Source of the DNA: PALSA-894 sp963828625
GTDB taxonomy: Bacteria > Pseudomonadota > Alphaproteobacteria > Rhizobiales > Xanthobacteraceae
Assembly: GCA_963828625.1 (NCBI GenBank)
Contig: CAWHEX010000002.1
Location: 62,001 to 126,000, forward strand
Length of the DNA stretch: 64,000 nt
Direction: 5' to 3'
Shown here one piece after another: positions 18,940-26,662 of this stretch. The stretch's first letter is position 1. Each line of letters opens with the position of its first letter. The notes under the pieces are model-generated. The model ran no database searches and was not told the DNA's origin. It saw only the letters and a program-made list of their open reading frames with translations. The position numbers and the translations under genes were made by a program.

Positions 18940-20169
18940 CTACGCCGCCATCCGCGCAGGCGCGGCGGCCTCGGCCAGCGCGCGGCCGAAGGCGAGATCG
19001 TCGCGGATGTTCTCGATGCTCGCGCCGGAGCGGATCAGGTCGAGATACCAGAGCCCGTCCGCGGTATCGCCGCACAGCACCGCACCGGCGAGACGGCCAT
19101 CCCGGACGACGAATTTCTTGTAGAGGCCGATGCCGGGATCGGTCAGCACGATCTCCTGCGTGCCCTCGCCGCCGAGAAAGTCGCCGGCCGAAAACACGTT
19201 GACGCCGGAAACCTTCAGGTTGGTGGCAAGGACGCTGCCGGAATAGTGCGCGTCGCGTCCGGCGAGCCGGTCGGCGAGCACGCTTGCCTGCTCGTGCGCC
19301 GGCTCGACCAGCCCGTAGCAGATGCCGCGATGCTCGGCGCATTCGCCGATCGCGTGGATGCCGGAGACGTTCGTTTCGAGCGCGTCATCGACCACGACGC
19401 CGCGCTTCACCGCGATCCCTGCGTCGCGCGCGAGATCGGCGCTCGGCCTGATCCCGATTGCGACGACAACGGCGTCGGCCTCGATGCTGCGGCCGTCCTT
19501 CAGCGTCACGCCCTCGACGCGCGACGTTCCCGCGATCTCGGCGGTGTCGGCGTTGAGCACGACCTCGATGCCTTTTTGCTCCAGGGTGCGCTGGAGCATG
19601 CGCGCGGCGTGCGGATCGAGCTGGCGCTCCATCAGCCGGTCCATCAGGTGCAGCACGGTGACGCGCGCACCCGCTTTGGCGAGTCCGTAGGCCGCTTCGA
19701 GGCCGAGCAGTCCGCCGCCGATGACGACGACGCGGTCGCCCGCGCCGGCGCGATGCCAGATGGTCCAGATGTCGCTGATGTCGCGGAACGTGATGACGCC
19801 GGGCAGCGCCATGCCGGGGATCGCGGGCCGGATCGGCTGCGAGCCGGTCGCGAACACGAGTTTCGAAAACGCGAGCGTCTCGCCGTCCGCCAGCGCGACC
19901 GTGCGCGCCGCCGCGTCGATCGCGGTCGCGCGGCAGCCGTAGCGCAGCGTGATGCCGCGGTCGCGCCACCAGGCTCCCGGCTTCAGCTCGATGTCGGACG
20001 AGGCGACTTCGCCGGCCAGCACGGACGAGAGCAGCACGCGGTTATAGGCAAGCCGCGGCTCCTCGCCGACGACCGCGACCGCGTAGCGCCCGAGCGCGCG
20101 GCTCGACAGTTCGTCGGCGAACCGCGCCGCCGCCATGCCGTTGCCGATCACCACGAGAGGTTCGCTCAT
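18940..20169 (-). CDS. NAD(P)H/FAD-dependent reductase, NirB N-terminal module (NasB/NasC-like)
   Basis: This 409-residue protein equals the FAD/NADH part of NirB or of Klebsiella-type NasC. It lacks their [2Fe-2S] and siroheme domains. FAD site: VVIGNGMAAARFADEL at residues 6-21. NAD site: VVVIGGGLLGLEAAYGL near 147-163. The FAD-closing motif GIHAIGECAEH is present. It likely passes electrons to NasA, whose C-terminus carries the missing BFD-type cluster. The ATG is preceded by GGAG, but that site sits in a small hairpin, and two ANTAR-like hairpins lie just upstream, so its translation or transcription may be regulated separately from nrtABD. Confidence 0.88.
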   Translation of the reverse strand: MSEPLVVIGNGMAAARFADELSSRALGRYAVAVVGEEPRLAYNRVLLSSVLAGEVASSDIELKPGAWWRDRGITLRYGCRATAIDAAARTVALADGETLAFSKLVFATGSQPIRPAIPGMALPGVITFRDISDIWTIWHRAGAGDRVVVIGGGLLGLEAAYGLAKAGARVTVLHLMDRLMERQLDPHAARMLQRTLEQKGIEVVLNADTAEIAGTSRVEGVTLKDGRSIEADAVVVAIGIRPSADLARDAGIAVKRGVVVDDALETNVSGIHAIGECAEHRGICYGLVEPAHEQASVLADRLAGRDAHYSGSVLATNLKVSGVNVFSAGDFLGGEGTQEIVLTDPGIGLYKKFVVRDGRLAGAVLCGDTADGLWYLDLIRSGASIENIRDDLAFGRALAEAAAPARMAA

Positions 20170-20184
20170 TCCAACTCCGTTGGA
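20170..20184 (-). promoter_or_regulatory. Hairpin over the ribosome-binding site of the FAD reductase gene
   Basis: Directly before the ATG at 20169, the minus strand reads TCCAAC, GGA, GTTGGA. This is a perfect 6-base-pair stem with a three-base loop that holds the GGAG ribosome site. The left arm (GGTCCA at 20181-20186) can instead pair with TGGACC at 20212-20217, which overlaps the second ANTAR-like hairpin. The two folds exclude each other, which is what a translational switch would need. Confidence 0.45.
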
Positions 20185-20198
20185 CCACCAGACTTATC

Positions 20199-20239
20199 AC
20201 CGCGTCGCTGCGGTCCACGGACGCCGCATCGTTGCGGCG
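20199..20239 (-). promoter_or_regulatory. Tandem hexaloop hairpins inside the nas operon, ANTAR (NasT) target-like
   Basis: On the minus strand, hairpin 1 (20239-20222) has stem CGCCGC/GCGGCG and loop AACGAT. Hairpin 2 (20214-20199) has stem ACCGC/GCGGT and loop AGCGAC, separated from hairpin 1 by seven bases. Both loops are six bases with A at position 1 and G at position 4, the features known for RNA targets of ANTAR proteins such as NasT, which is encoded at 25875-26459. The pair sits in the 79-base gap between nrtD and the FAD reductase gene, not in the operon leader. Function is inferred from structure only. Confidence 0.6.
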
Positions 20240-20242
20240 AAG

Positions 20243-20276
20243 AAAAAACTACGCGGCCTCCACGAAGCGATGCCGC
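20243..20276 (-). terminator. Terminator-like hairpin and U run at the end of nrtD
   Basis: On the minus strand, GCGGC and GCCGC (20276-20253) can pair around a 14-base loop, and six T follow at 20248-20243, straddling the nrtD stop codon. This could cause partial termination after the transporter genes and leave less transcript for the reductase genes. The stem is short and the gap to the T run is four bases, so it may be weak or fortuitous. Confidence 0.35.
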
Positions 20277-21043
20277 TCGTAGAGGAATTCGAGTACGCGC
20301 TGGCGGCACTTGAGGTAGGCCGGGCTCGCCGCGAGCTCGAGCCGCTTGCGCGGGCGCGCGAGCGGCACGTCGAGCACCTCGCCGATCTGCGCCGACGGGC
20401 CGTTGGTCATCATCACGATGCGGTCGGAAAGCAGCACGGCCTCGTCGACGTCGTGCGTGATCATCAGCACGGTGTTGCGCAGCTTGGCGTGGATCGCCAT
20501 CACGCTGTCCTGCAGGTGCGCGCGCGTGAGCGCATCGAGCGCGCCGAACGGCTCGTCGAGCAGGAGCACCTTCGGCTCCATCGCGAGCGCGCGCGCGATG
20601 CCGACACGCTGCTTCATGCCGCCGGAGATTTCCGCCGGGCGCTTGTCCTTGGCGTGGCCCATCTGCACGAGATCGAGATTGTGCATGATCCACGCATGGC
20701 GCTCGGAGCGCGACTTGATGCCGCCGAATACCTTGTTCACCGCGATCGACACGTTGTCGTAGACGGTGAGCCACGGCAGCAGCGAGTGGTTCTGGAACAC
20801 GACCGCGCGATCCGGACCCGGATCGTTCACCTCGCGGTTTTCCAGCAGCACGCCGCCGGTGGTGGAGCGCAACAGCCCCGCCACGATGTTGAGCAGCGTG
20901 GACTTTCCGCAACCCGAGTGGCCGATGATCGAGACGTATTCGCCCTGCTCGATCGTCAGCGTGATGTCGTGCAGCACCTCGGACTCCTGCGAGCCGCGGG
21001 TGAAGGATTTGGAGAGATGGTCGATCTTCAGATAGCTGCTCAT
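20249..21043 (-). CDS. nrtD: Nitrate ABC transporter ATPase NrtD
   Basis: This 264-residue ATPase powers nitrate/nitrite import. Walker A is GHSGCGKST at residues 41-49; the signature ISGGMKQRV and Walker B VLLLDEPFGALD follow, then the switch histidine segment LMITHDVDEA. It lacks the NrtA-like C-terminal domain of cyanobacterial NrtC, so it is NrtD/SsuB-like. It starts seven bases after the nrtB stop. Sequence alone cannot exclude a taurine- or sulfonate-type substrate, but the nas genes around it and NrtA make nitrate the best call. Confidence 0.92.
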   Translation of the reverse strand: MSSYLKIDHLSKSFTRGSQESEVLHDITLTIEQGEYVSIIGHSGCGKSTLLNIVAGLLRSTTGGVLLENREVNDPGPDRAVVFQNHSLLPWLTVYDNVSIAVNKVFGGIKSRSERHAWIMHNLDLVQMGHAKDKRPAEISGGMKQRVGIARALAMEPKVLLLDEPFGALDALTRAHLQDSVMAIHAKLRNTVLMITHDVDEAVLLSDRIVMMTNGPSAQIGEVLDVPLARPRKRLELAASPAYLKCRQRVLEFLYERHRFVEAA

Positions 21044-21050
21044 GTGCGCC

Positions 21051-21957
21051 TCAGTTCGCCGCGGTGCCGCGCGTGATGATGTTGGCGACGGCCGCGACGA
21101 TGCGGTCGAGCACGAAGCCGATGATGCCGACGTAGATGAGCGCGAGGATGATCTCGCTGATGTGCGAGGAATTCCACGCGTCCCAGATGAAGAAGCCGAT
21201 GCCGACGCCGCCGATCAGCATTTCGGCCGCAACGATCGCCAGCCAGGAGAGGCCGATGCCGATGCGCAGGCCGGTGAAGATGTAGGGCGCGGCCGCCGGC
21301 ACCATGATCTTGTAGAAGAACTCGAAGTGGTTGAGCCGCAGCACCGCCGCGACGTTGCGGTAGTCCTGCGGAATGTTGCGGATGCCGACCGCCGTGTTGA
21401 TGATCACCGGCCAGATCGCCGTGATGAAGATCACGAAGATCGCGCTCGGCTGGCCGTCGCGGAACGCCGCGAGCGAGAGCGGCAGCCACGCGAGCGGCGG
21501 CACGGTGCGCAGAACCTGAAAGATCGGATCGAGCCCGCGCATCGCCCAGGTGGACTGCCCGACCAGCGTGCCGAGCGCGACGCCGGCGATCGACCGCGAG
21601 CGCATAGCCGAGTGCGACGCGCTGCAGGCTCGCCGAGAGATGCCAGAACAGGCCCTTGTCGATGCCGCCGCGATCGAAGAACGGATCGACGATCAGCTCC
21701 CAGGTGTCGGAGAGAACGCGCGAGGGCGGCGGCAGCGTCGCGCCGGGCCTGTTGCACAGCAGCTCCCAGACGAGCAGCGCCAGCGCGATGACGATGATCG
21801 GCGGGATGACGTCGCGGCGACGACGGATGCGTGCGCAAGCATGCGTTCCGAGCAGCGGCGGGCGCTTCGGCTTGCCGAGCGTGAGCACCTTCGCGCTCGC
21901 GCCGCCGGAGGCGCCAGCGCGAGCGACGGTCTCGGATTTCTTCAGGGGCATGTTCAT
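21051..21957 (-). pseudogene. nrtB: Nitrate ABC transporter permease NrtB, one frameshift
   Basis: This inner-membrane permease of about 302 codons has an N-terminal cytoplasmic tail (residues 1-50) followed by about six helices. Family marks are PPPSRVLSDTWELIVDPFFDRGG, PPLAWLPLSLAAF and the ATPase contact loop NIPQDYRNVAAVLRL. The frame breaks near 21592 at GTCGATCGCC: LGYALAV lies before it and IAGVALGTLVG after it. Restoring one CG gives LAVAIAGVALG. It begins 16 bases after the nrtA stop with a GAGGAA ribosome site and is followed closely by nrtD. It forms the translocation path of the NrtABD importer. Confidence 0.85.
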
Positions 21958-21973
21958 TGCGAGATTCCTCGGC

Positions 21974-23289
21974 TCAGACCTCTGCGCGCTTGATCGGCTG
22001 AGGCTCTTGAGGTAGGCGGTCGGGTTTTCCGGATCGAAGACCTTGCCGTCGAAGAAGGTTTCCTTGCCGCGCGATGTCGAGGCCGGGATATGGCGGCCGG
22101 AACGTTCAAGCTCCTTCGCGGCCTCGCGCCAGAGGTCCTCGCGATTGACTTTCTTGATGAGCGCCTTGGCGTCGTAGTTCGGCCTCGAACTTGCCCCAGC
22201 GGATGTCCTCGGTCATGAACCAGAGATCGTGGCTCTGGAACGGATAGGACGCGTAGTCAGTCCAGTAGCGCATGATGTGCGGGATGTTCTCGACCACCTT
22301 GCCGGGAATGCCGTAGTCGAACTTGCCCTTCAAGCGGTCGGTGACGTCTTCGACCGGGCAGTTGATCCACTGGCGCTTGGCGCAGATCGCCGCGGTCTCG
22401 GCCTGGTTCTCCGGCTTCTCGCACCACTGCTGCGCTTCCATCGTCGGCCATCAGCATCGCCTTCGCGGCGTTCGGATACTTGTCGACGTAGGCGGCGCGC
22501 ATGCCGAAGGATTTTTCCGGATGCTTGTCCCAGAGCTCGCCAGTGGTGATCGCCGTGTAGCCGATGCTCTGGTGGATGAGCTGCAGGTTCCACGGCTCGC
22601 ACACGCAGAAGCAGTCCATGGTGCCGACCTTCATGTTCGCCACCATCTGCGCGGGCGGCACCACGATGGTCTCGATGTCCTTGTCGGGGTCGATGCCGCC
22701 GGCCGCGAGCCAGTAGCGGATCCAGAGATCGTGCGTGCCGCCCGGGAAGGTCATCGCGGCCTTGATCGATTTGCCGGAGGCTTTCTTCTTCTCCAGCGCC
22801 GGCCTTGAACGGCTTGGTGTCGACGCCGATCGTGATCTCGGAATATTCCTTCGCGACCGAGATGCACTGGCCGTTCAGATTGAGCCGCGCCAGGATGTAC
22901 ATCGGCGTCGGCACGTTGTTCTGCGTCACCTTGCCGGCGGAGATGAGGTACGGCATCGGCGTCAGGATGTGCGCGCCGTCGATGCCGTTGCCCTCGGAGC
23001 CGAGCACGAGGTTGTCGCGCGTCGTGCCCCACGAAGCCTGCTTCTGCACTTCGACGTCGGGCATGCCGTATTTCGCGAAGATGCCTTTCTCCTTGGCGAC
23101 GAACAGCGGCGCCGCATCGGTCAGCGCGATGAAGCCGAGCTTGGCGACTTTCGTCTCGGGGCCGGCAGCCTGCGCGATGTGAACGCCGAACGGAAATGCT
23201 TCGCCGACCGCGGCCATCAAGGCGCTCGCGCCGGTGGCTTTAAGAAGCGCGCGCCGGTTCATGCCGCGTGTCGTGGTCTTCTTGCTCAT
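21974..23289 (-). pseudogene. nrtA: Nitrate ABC transporter substrate-binding protein NrtA, four frameshifts
   Basis: This nitrate receptor of about 438 codons starts with a twin-arginine-type signal (MNRRALLKATGASALMAAV). Typical NrtA/CmpA stretches are KLGFIALTDAAPLFVAKEKG, ASWGTTRDNLVLG, AAMTFPGGTHDLWIRYW and EAQQWCEKPEN. Breaks lie near 22800, 22443, 22181 and 22000. Restoring CG/GC at the first three gives KAGALEKKKASGK, MADAMEAQQWC and KFEAANYDAKALI. The fourth is a one-base loss (CTCCAG to CTCAG), after which the frame ends SLQPIKRAEV-stop at 21974. The whole protein can be rebuilt, so decay is not proven, although four breaks in 1.3 kb is the densest in the window. The start at 23289 has an AGAGGGAA ribosome site. 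Confidence 0.85.
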
Positions 23290-23362
23290 GGCGGTGTGTT
23301 CCCTCTGTTCTTTTGAGATCCGCGGTCCTTCCGGCGGAACCGACGGTCCCGTTTGAGCCAAC

Positions 23363-23411
23363 AAAAAAGCCGCAGCCTGAGACGCGCGGTGAAGCGCTTC
23401 GTCAGAGCGGC
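23363..23411 (-). terminator. Leader terminator upstream of nrtA
   Basis: On the minus strand, GCCGC-T-CTGA (23411-23402) can pair with TCAG-GCT-GCGGC (23380-23369), directly followed by six T at 23368-23363. Between the arms lies the palindrome GAAGCGCTTC. It sits 74 bases before the nrtA start and just after the hexaloop hairpins. This is the arrangement of a nas leader where NasT binding lets transcription pass. Coding function in 23290-23673 is not supported. Confidence 0.6.
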
Positions 23412-23423
23412 GGCGTTGCCTGT

Positions 23424-23465
23424 CGGCCCGTCGTTGGACCGTTGGCGCCGCAAACGCGCGGCGCC
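23424..23465 (-). promoter_or_regulatory. Two hexaloop hairpins in the nas leader, likely NasT (ANTAR) target
   Basis: On the minus strand, the first hairpin (23465-23444) has an 8-base-pair stem GGCGCCGC/GCGGCGCC and loop GCGTTT. After AA, the second (23441-23424) has stem CGGTCC/GGGCCG and loop AACGAC. The second loop fits the known A1/G4 rule for ANTAR targets, but the first does not. Position between promoter and terminator, and the nearby nasT gene, support an antitermination role. A missing CG unit, as seen elsewhere here, could have altered the first loop. Confidence 0.6.
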
Positions 23466-23480
23466 GATCGGTCTCTCCTT

Positions 23481-23497
23481 TACAAGCGGCGTGCCAA
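23481..23497 (-). promoter_or_regulatory. Sigma54-type (-24/-12) promoter of the nas operon
   Basis: The minus strand reads TTGGCACG-CCGC-TTGTA. The -24 element TGGCACG is perfect and the spacing to the -12 element is right. The -12 element is TTGT instead of TTGC. Transcription would begin about 12 bases downstream, near 23470, immediately before the first hexaloop hairpin. Such promoters need an activator such as NtrC. Confidence 0.6.
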
Positions 23498-23602
23498 GTG
23501 ACTGGCGCGGAAAAAACCCTTTGGGATCAATGCGAAAACGTTAATTGCCGAAATGCGCGGCAGCGCAGCCTGCCGAGGTTTGGCGCATTCACGGCACCAA
23601 CC

Positions 23603-23619
23603 TGCAAATTCATTGTGCA
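23603..23619 (-). promoter_or_regulatory. NtrC-like enhancer dyad
   Basis: The minus strand reads TGCAC-AATGAAT-TTGCA, one mismatch from the known NtrC pattern TGCAC-N7-GTGCA. Its centre is about 140 bases upstream of the inferred start at 23470, the usual distance for NtrC enhancers. A second imperfect dyad (TTGGCGC-N7-GCACCAA) lies at 23580-23600. Together with the sigma54-type promoter this suggests general nitrogen control of the operon. Confidence 0.5.
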
Positions 23620-23673
23620 GTGCGAAAAATTAGGCAGCCGCTGATTTTTCAGGCGAATCAGCCGTCCGGCGGC

Positions 23674-24654
23674 TCATTGCGTCGGAATTTTCGCCGTCTT
23701 CACGAGCGCGACGTTTGCCTCGATGTCGTCCTTCTGGAATTTGGCAAACTCTGCCTGCGTCATCGGCATCGGCTCGACGCCGACGGTTGCGAGCCGCGCC
23801 TTCACGGCGTCGGTTTGCAGCGCCTTGGCGATCTCGGCATGCAGTCTCGCGACGATCTCGGGCGGCGTCTTCGCCGGCAGGTACACGCCCGTATAGAAGG
23901 GATAGACCGAGTTCGCCGGGAGCCCGGCCTCGATCGTCGTCGGCACATCGGGGAACATGCTGGCGCGCTTGTTCGCGCTGACGGCAAGCGCCGCGATCTT
24001 GCCATCCCTGAGAAGCGGCAAGGTCGTCGCCGGAAGCTGCACGGAGAAGTCCACGCGCTCCGCCACCACATCGGTTACGGCTTCGGCTGCGCCCTTGAAG
24101 GGAATGTGCTGCGCCTCGAAATTGGCGCTGGTGCGCAAACGCTCCGCGCCGATGTGCGAGGACGACCCGACGCCGGCGCTCGAATAGTTCAGCGTTCCCG
24201 GCTTCGCCTTCGCGGCGGACACCAGATCGCCGAGCGTCTTGTAGCCTTTGCCGGGCGCGGCGATGACGACCAGGATCTGCTGTCCGAGCGAAGCGACCGG
24301 AATGAGATCGTTCACCGAGTCATACGGCAGCTTCGCGTGCAGCGCGTGCGCGCTCGCCAGCGCTCCATAGACCAGCATCGTGTAGCCATCGGGCGCGGCC
24401 TTCGCGACCATGTTCGCGCCGATGGTACCGCCGGCGCCGGGGCGGTTCTCGACAACCACAGCCTGCCCAAGCTGCTTGCCGACCTGCTCCATCACGACGC
24501 GCGCGACGATGTCGCTGGCGCTTCCCGCACCGAGCGGCACGATCGCGGTGATGTTGCGGTTCGGCCAGTCCTGCGCGTTCGCAGAGTTCGGCGCGGTGAA
24601 GCCGAAAGCTGCGGTGAGAAGGACGAGACCAAGAGCGCGGCGCTGGCCATCCAT
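23674..24654 (-). CDS. TctC/Bug-family extracytoplasmic solute receptor
   Basis: This 326-residue periplasmic protein has a signal peptide (residues 1-28, ending NSANA-QDWP). The Bug-family core follows: ITAIVPLGAGSASDIVARVV, VVENRPGAGGTIGANMVAKA and NYSSAGVGSSSHIGAE. Family members bind carboxylates such as citrate, or amides, for tripartite tricarboxylate transporters. No TctA or TctB gene is in the window, so it is an orphan receptor. A GGGAGG ribosome site precedes the ATG. It lies between nasST and the nas leader on the same strand, where its role is unclear; a link to nitrate uptake is not shown. Confidence 0.9.
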   Translation of the reverse strand: MDGQRRALGLVLLTAAFGFTAPNSANAQDWPNRNITAIVPLGAGSASDIVARVVMEQVGKQLGQAVVVENRPGAGGTIGANMVAKAAPDGYTMLVYGALASAHALHAKLPYDSVNDLIPVASLGQQILVVIAAPGKGYKTLGDLVSAAKAKPGTLNYSSAGVGSSSHIGAERLRTSANFEAQHIPFKGAAEAVTDVVAERVDFSVQLPATTLPLLRDGKIAALAVSANKRASMFPDVPTTIEAGLPANSVYPFYTGVYLPAKTPPEIVARLHAEIAKALQTDAVKARLATVGVEPMPMTQAEFAKFQKDDIEANVALVKTAKIPTQ

Positions 24655-24855
24655 ACGAACCTCCCTGAATTTCGCGCATTCTCAGGGAAGTTGCCGGTTC
24701 CGGCAACGGCGGATCAGAAGGCGTGGCTGATCTTCCACGCCGCAAGGTGCGACGTGATGTCGTCCGGATCGAAGGGCGGCCCGGCGAACGCACCGATACG
24801 ATCGGCAGGTTCCGCTGGTGCAGTCTCACTTCTTCCGCGCGCGGCGTCGTAAAGG

Positions 24856-25878
24856 TCAGGACGCCACACAGCTTTCGCGGTCGACGAGCATCTCGGCCGA
24901 CAGCGGCGCCTGACCCCAGCGCACCATCTGGGCATAGAGCCAGGCGGCCTGCGCGGGATCGGGCCGCGCCGCGGCTTCGCGCCCGACGAGGAGATAGCGC
25001 GGGTCACTGCGGTAGGCGCCGTCCTGCGACACCTTCAGCCGCCCGTCGAGCGTGCGGCGGATCACCTCCGCCTCGACGCCGATGCGGTTCGCCGCAGCGA
25101 GCAGGCCCGCGACCTCTTCACGATTGCCCGGGTTCTCGACGAAGTCGGCGGCGCGCTGATGCGCGCGCAGGAGCCGCATCAGAACGTCGGGATTTTCGTC
25201 GGCCCACCGCTGCCGAACGCCCAGCACCTTTTCGGCGGCGCGCGTGAGAATCTCCGAAACGAAATGCAGGATGTACCCAACGCCGAGATCGACCGCGACG
25301 GAATTCCACGGTGCGCCGACACAGAAGCCGTCCACATGCCCGTTCTGCAGGCTCTCGACCATGTAGGGCGGCGGCAGCACCACGAGACGCACGTCCTCGT
25401 CCGGATCGACGCCGCCCGCCGCCATCCAGAAGCGCAGATGATAGTTGTGCGTCGAGAACGGAAACGTCATGCCGAAGGTGAGCGGCTCTTCGCCGCTAGC
25501 TTTGCGCTGCGCGACGACGCGGGCGAGCGCCCGCGCCGACACCATCGGATCGAGGATGTCGCCTTCGGCGGCCGCAACCAGCGCCGCATGGAGCGGCGGC
25601 GACACCGTGATGGCGTTGCCGTTCACGCCAAGCCCGAACGGGGCGATGATCGGCACCTTGACGTGGCCCAGCCCAAGGCTCGATGCGATCGCGACTGGCG
25701 CGATCAGGTGCGCGGCGTCGAACAGCCCGATGTTGAGCTTGTCACGGATGTTCGACCACGACACCTCGCGCACCAGTTCGACATCGAGTCCCTCCGCGGC
25801 GCAAAAACCCTTGTCCACCGCGATCAGCAATGCGGTCGCGTCGGCCAGCGGGATGAAGCCGATCCGCAGTCTGGTCAT
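24856..25878 (-). CDS. nasS: Nitrate sensor NasS
   Basis: This 340-residue protein is similar to NrtA but lacks a signal peptide, so it stays in the cytoplasm. Shared stretches are LRIGFIPLADATALLIAVDKG, FDAAHLIAPVAIASSLGLG and MTFPFSTHNYHLRFWMAAGGVDPDED. In known systems NasS holds NasT inactive until nitrate or nitrite binds. It overlaps nasT by four bases (ATGA), as expected for proteins made in step. The gap 24655-24855 downstream shows no further gene. CmpA-like bicarbonate receptors are the alternative, but the nasT pairing makes NasS the better call. Confidence 0.92.
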   Translation of the reverse strand: MTRLRIGFIPLADATALLIAVDKGFCAAEGLDVELVREVSWSNIRDKLNIGLFDAAHLIAPVAIASSLGLGHVKVPIIAPFGLGVNGNAITVSPPLHAALVAAAEGDILDPMVSARALARVVAQRKASGEEPLTFGMTFPFSTHNYHLRFWMAAGGVDPDEDVRLVVLPPPYMVESLQNGHVDGFCVGAPWNSVAVDLGVGYILHFVSEILTRAAEKVLGVRQRWADENPDVLMRLLRAHQRAADFVENPGNREEVAGLLAAANRIGVEAEVIRRTLDGRLKVSQDGAYRSDPRYLLVGREAAARPDPAQAAWLYAQMVRWGQAPLSAEMLVDRESCVAS

Positions 25879-26459
25879 TTGAACAGCTCCGCCGCCGTGA
25901 TCACCGACTGCGCGACCTCGGCGATCTTCTTGTTCTCGTTCATCGCGGTCTTGCGCAGCAGCGCGTAGGCCTGCTCCTCGGTGAGGTTCTTCGCCTTCAT
26001 CAGGATGCCCTTGGCGCGATCGATCACCTTGCGGTCTTCAAGCTGACTCTTGGTACGATCGAGCTCGTCCTGCAGCTTCGAGAAGGCGTTGAAGCGCGAG
26101 ATGCACAGATCGAGGATCGTCTTGATGCGATCCTTCTGCAGGTTGCCGACGATGTAGGCCGACACGCCGGCATCGACCGAAGCCTGGATCGAGGCGGTGT
26201 CGCTCTGGTCGACGAACATCGCGATCGGCCGCTTCACGGCGCGGCTCATCTGGAACATCTGCTCCAGCACGTCGCGGCTCGGGTTTTCCAGATCGATCAG
26301 GATGACGTCGGGATCGATGGCGTAGATGCGCGCGAGCAGATTGTGGGTGTCGGCGATGCGCTCGACATTGAAATAGTTCGCCTCGCGCAACCCATCCTCG
26401 AGGATCGCCGCGCGGATCGGGTTCTCATCGACGATGACGATTTTGAGTGGGGTCTGCAT
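25875..26459 (-). CDS. nasT: ANTAR-domain antitermination regulator NasT
   Basis: This 194-residue protein has an N-terminal pseudo-receiver domain (residues 5-125, IVIVDENPIRAAILEDGL, with DVILIDLENP) and a coiled linker. The C-terminal ANTAR RNA-binding domain covers about 135-190 (RKVIDRAKGILMKAKNLTEEQAYALLRKTAM). NasT binds paired hexaloop hairpins in nas leader RNA and stops terminator formation. Candidate targets are seen at 23424-23465 and 20199-20239. It is the first gene of nasT-nasS; the 203 bases upstream (26460-26662) hold no gene and presumably its promoter. Confidence 0.94.
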   Translation of the reverse strand: MQTPLKIVIVDENPIRAAILEDGLREANYFNVERIADTHNLLARIYAIDPDVILIDLENPSRDVLEQMFQMSRAVKRPIAMFVDQSDTASIQASVDAGVSAYIVGNLQKDRIKTILDLCISRFNAFSKLQDELDRTKSQLEDRKVIDRAKGILMKAKNLTEEQAYALLRKTAMNENKKIAEVAQSVITAAELFK

Positions 26460-26662
26460 TCTGGCGCGGTCGCGTGCGGGGTCACGCTAACCGATATTGT
26501 GCGCCGCAGCAAATCCGGGATCTGTGTGTCTAAGCAGATGAAAATAGACGCTTTTTGCTCAGAACCGCGCCGACCAACGATCCGTAAACAGCGGCAGGAA
26601 CGCGTCCGGCACGTAGGTCGTGACCTTCGTGACGCGGCAGGCGCGTGTGTCGCGGCTCGTCA

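Noticed and set aside
20170..20276. Small gene in the gap between nrtD and the FAD reductase gene
   Set aside because: There is no room for a credible frame; the gap is explained better by RNA structure.
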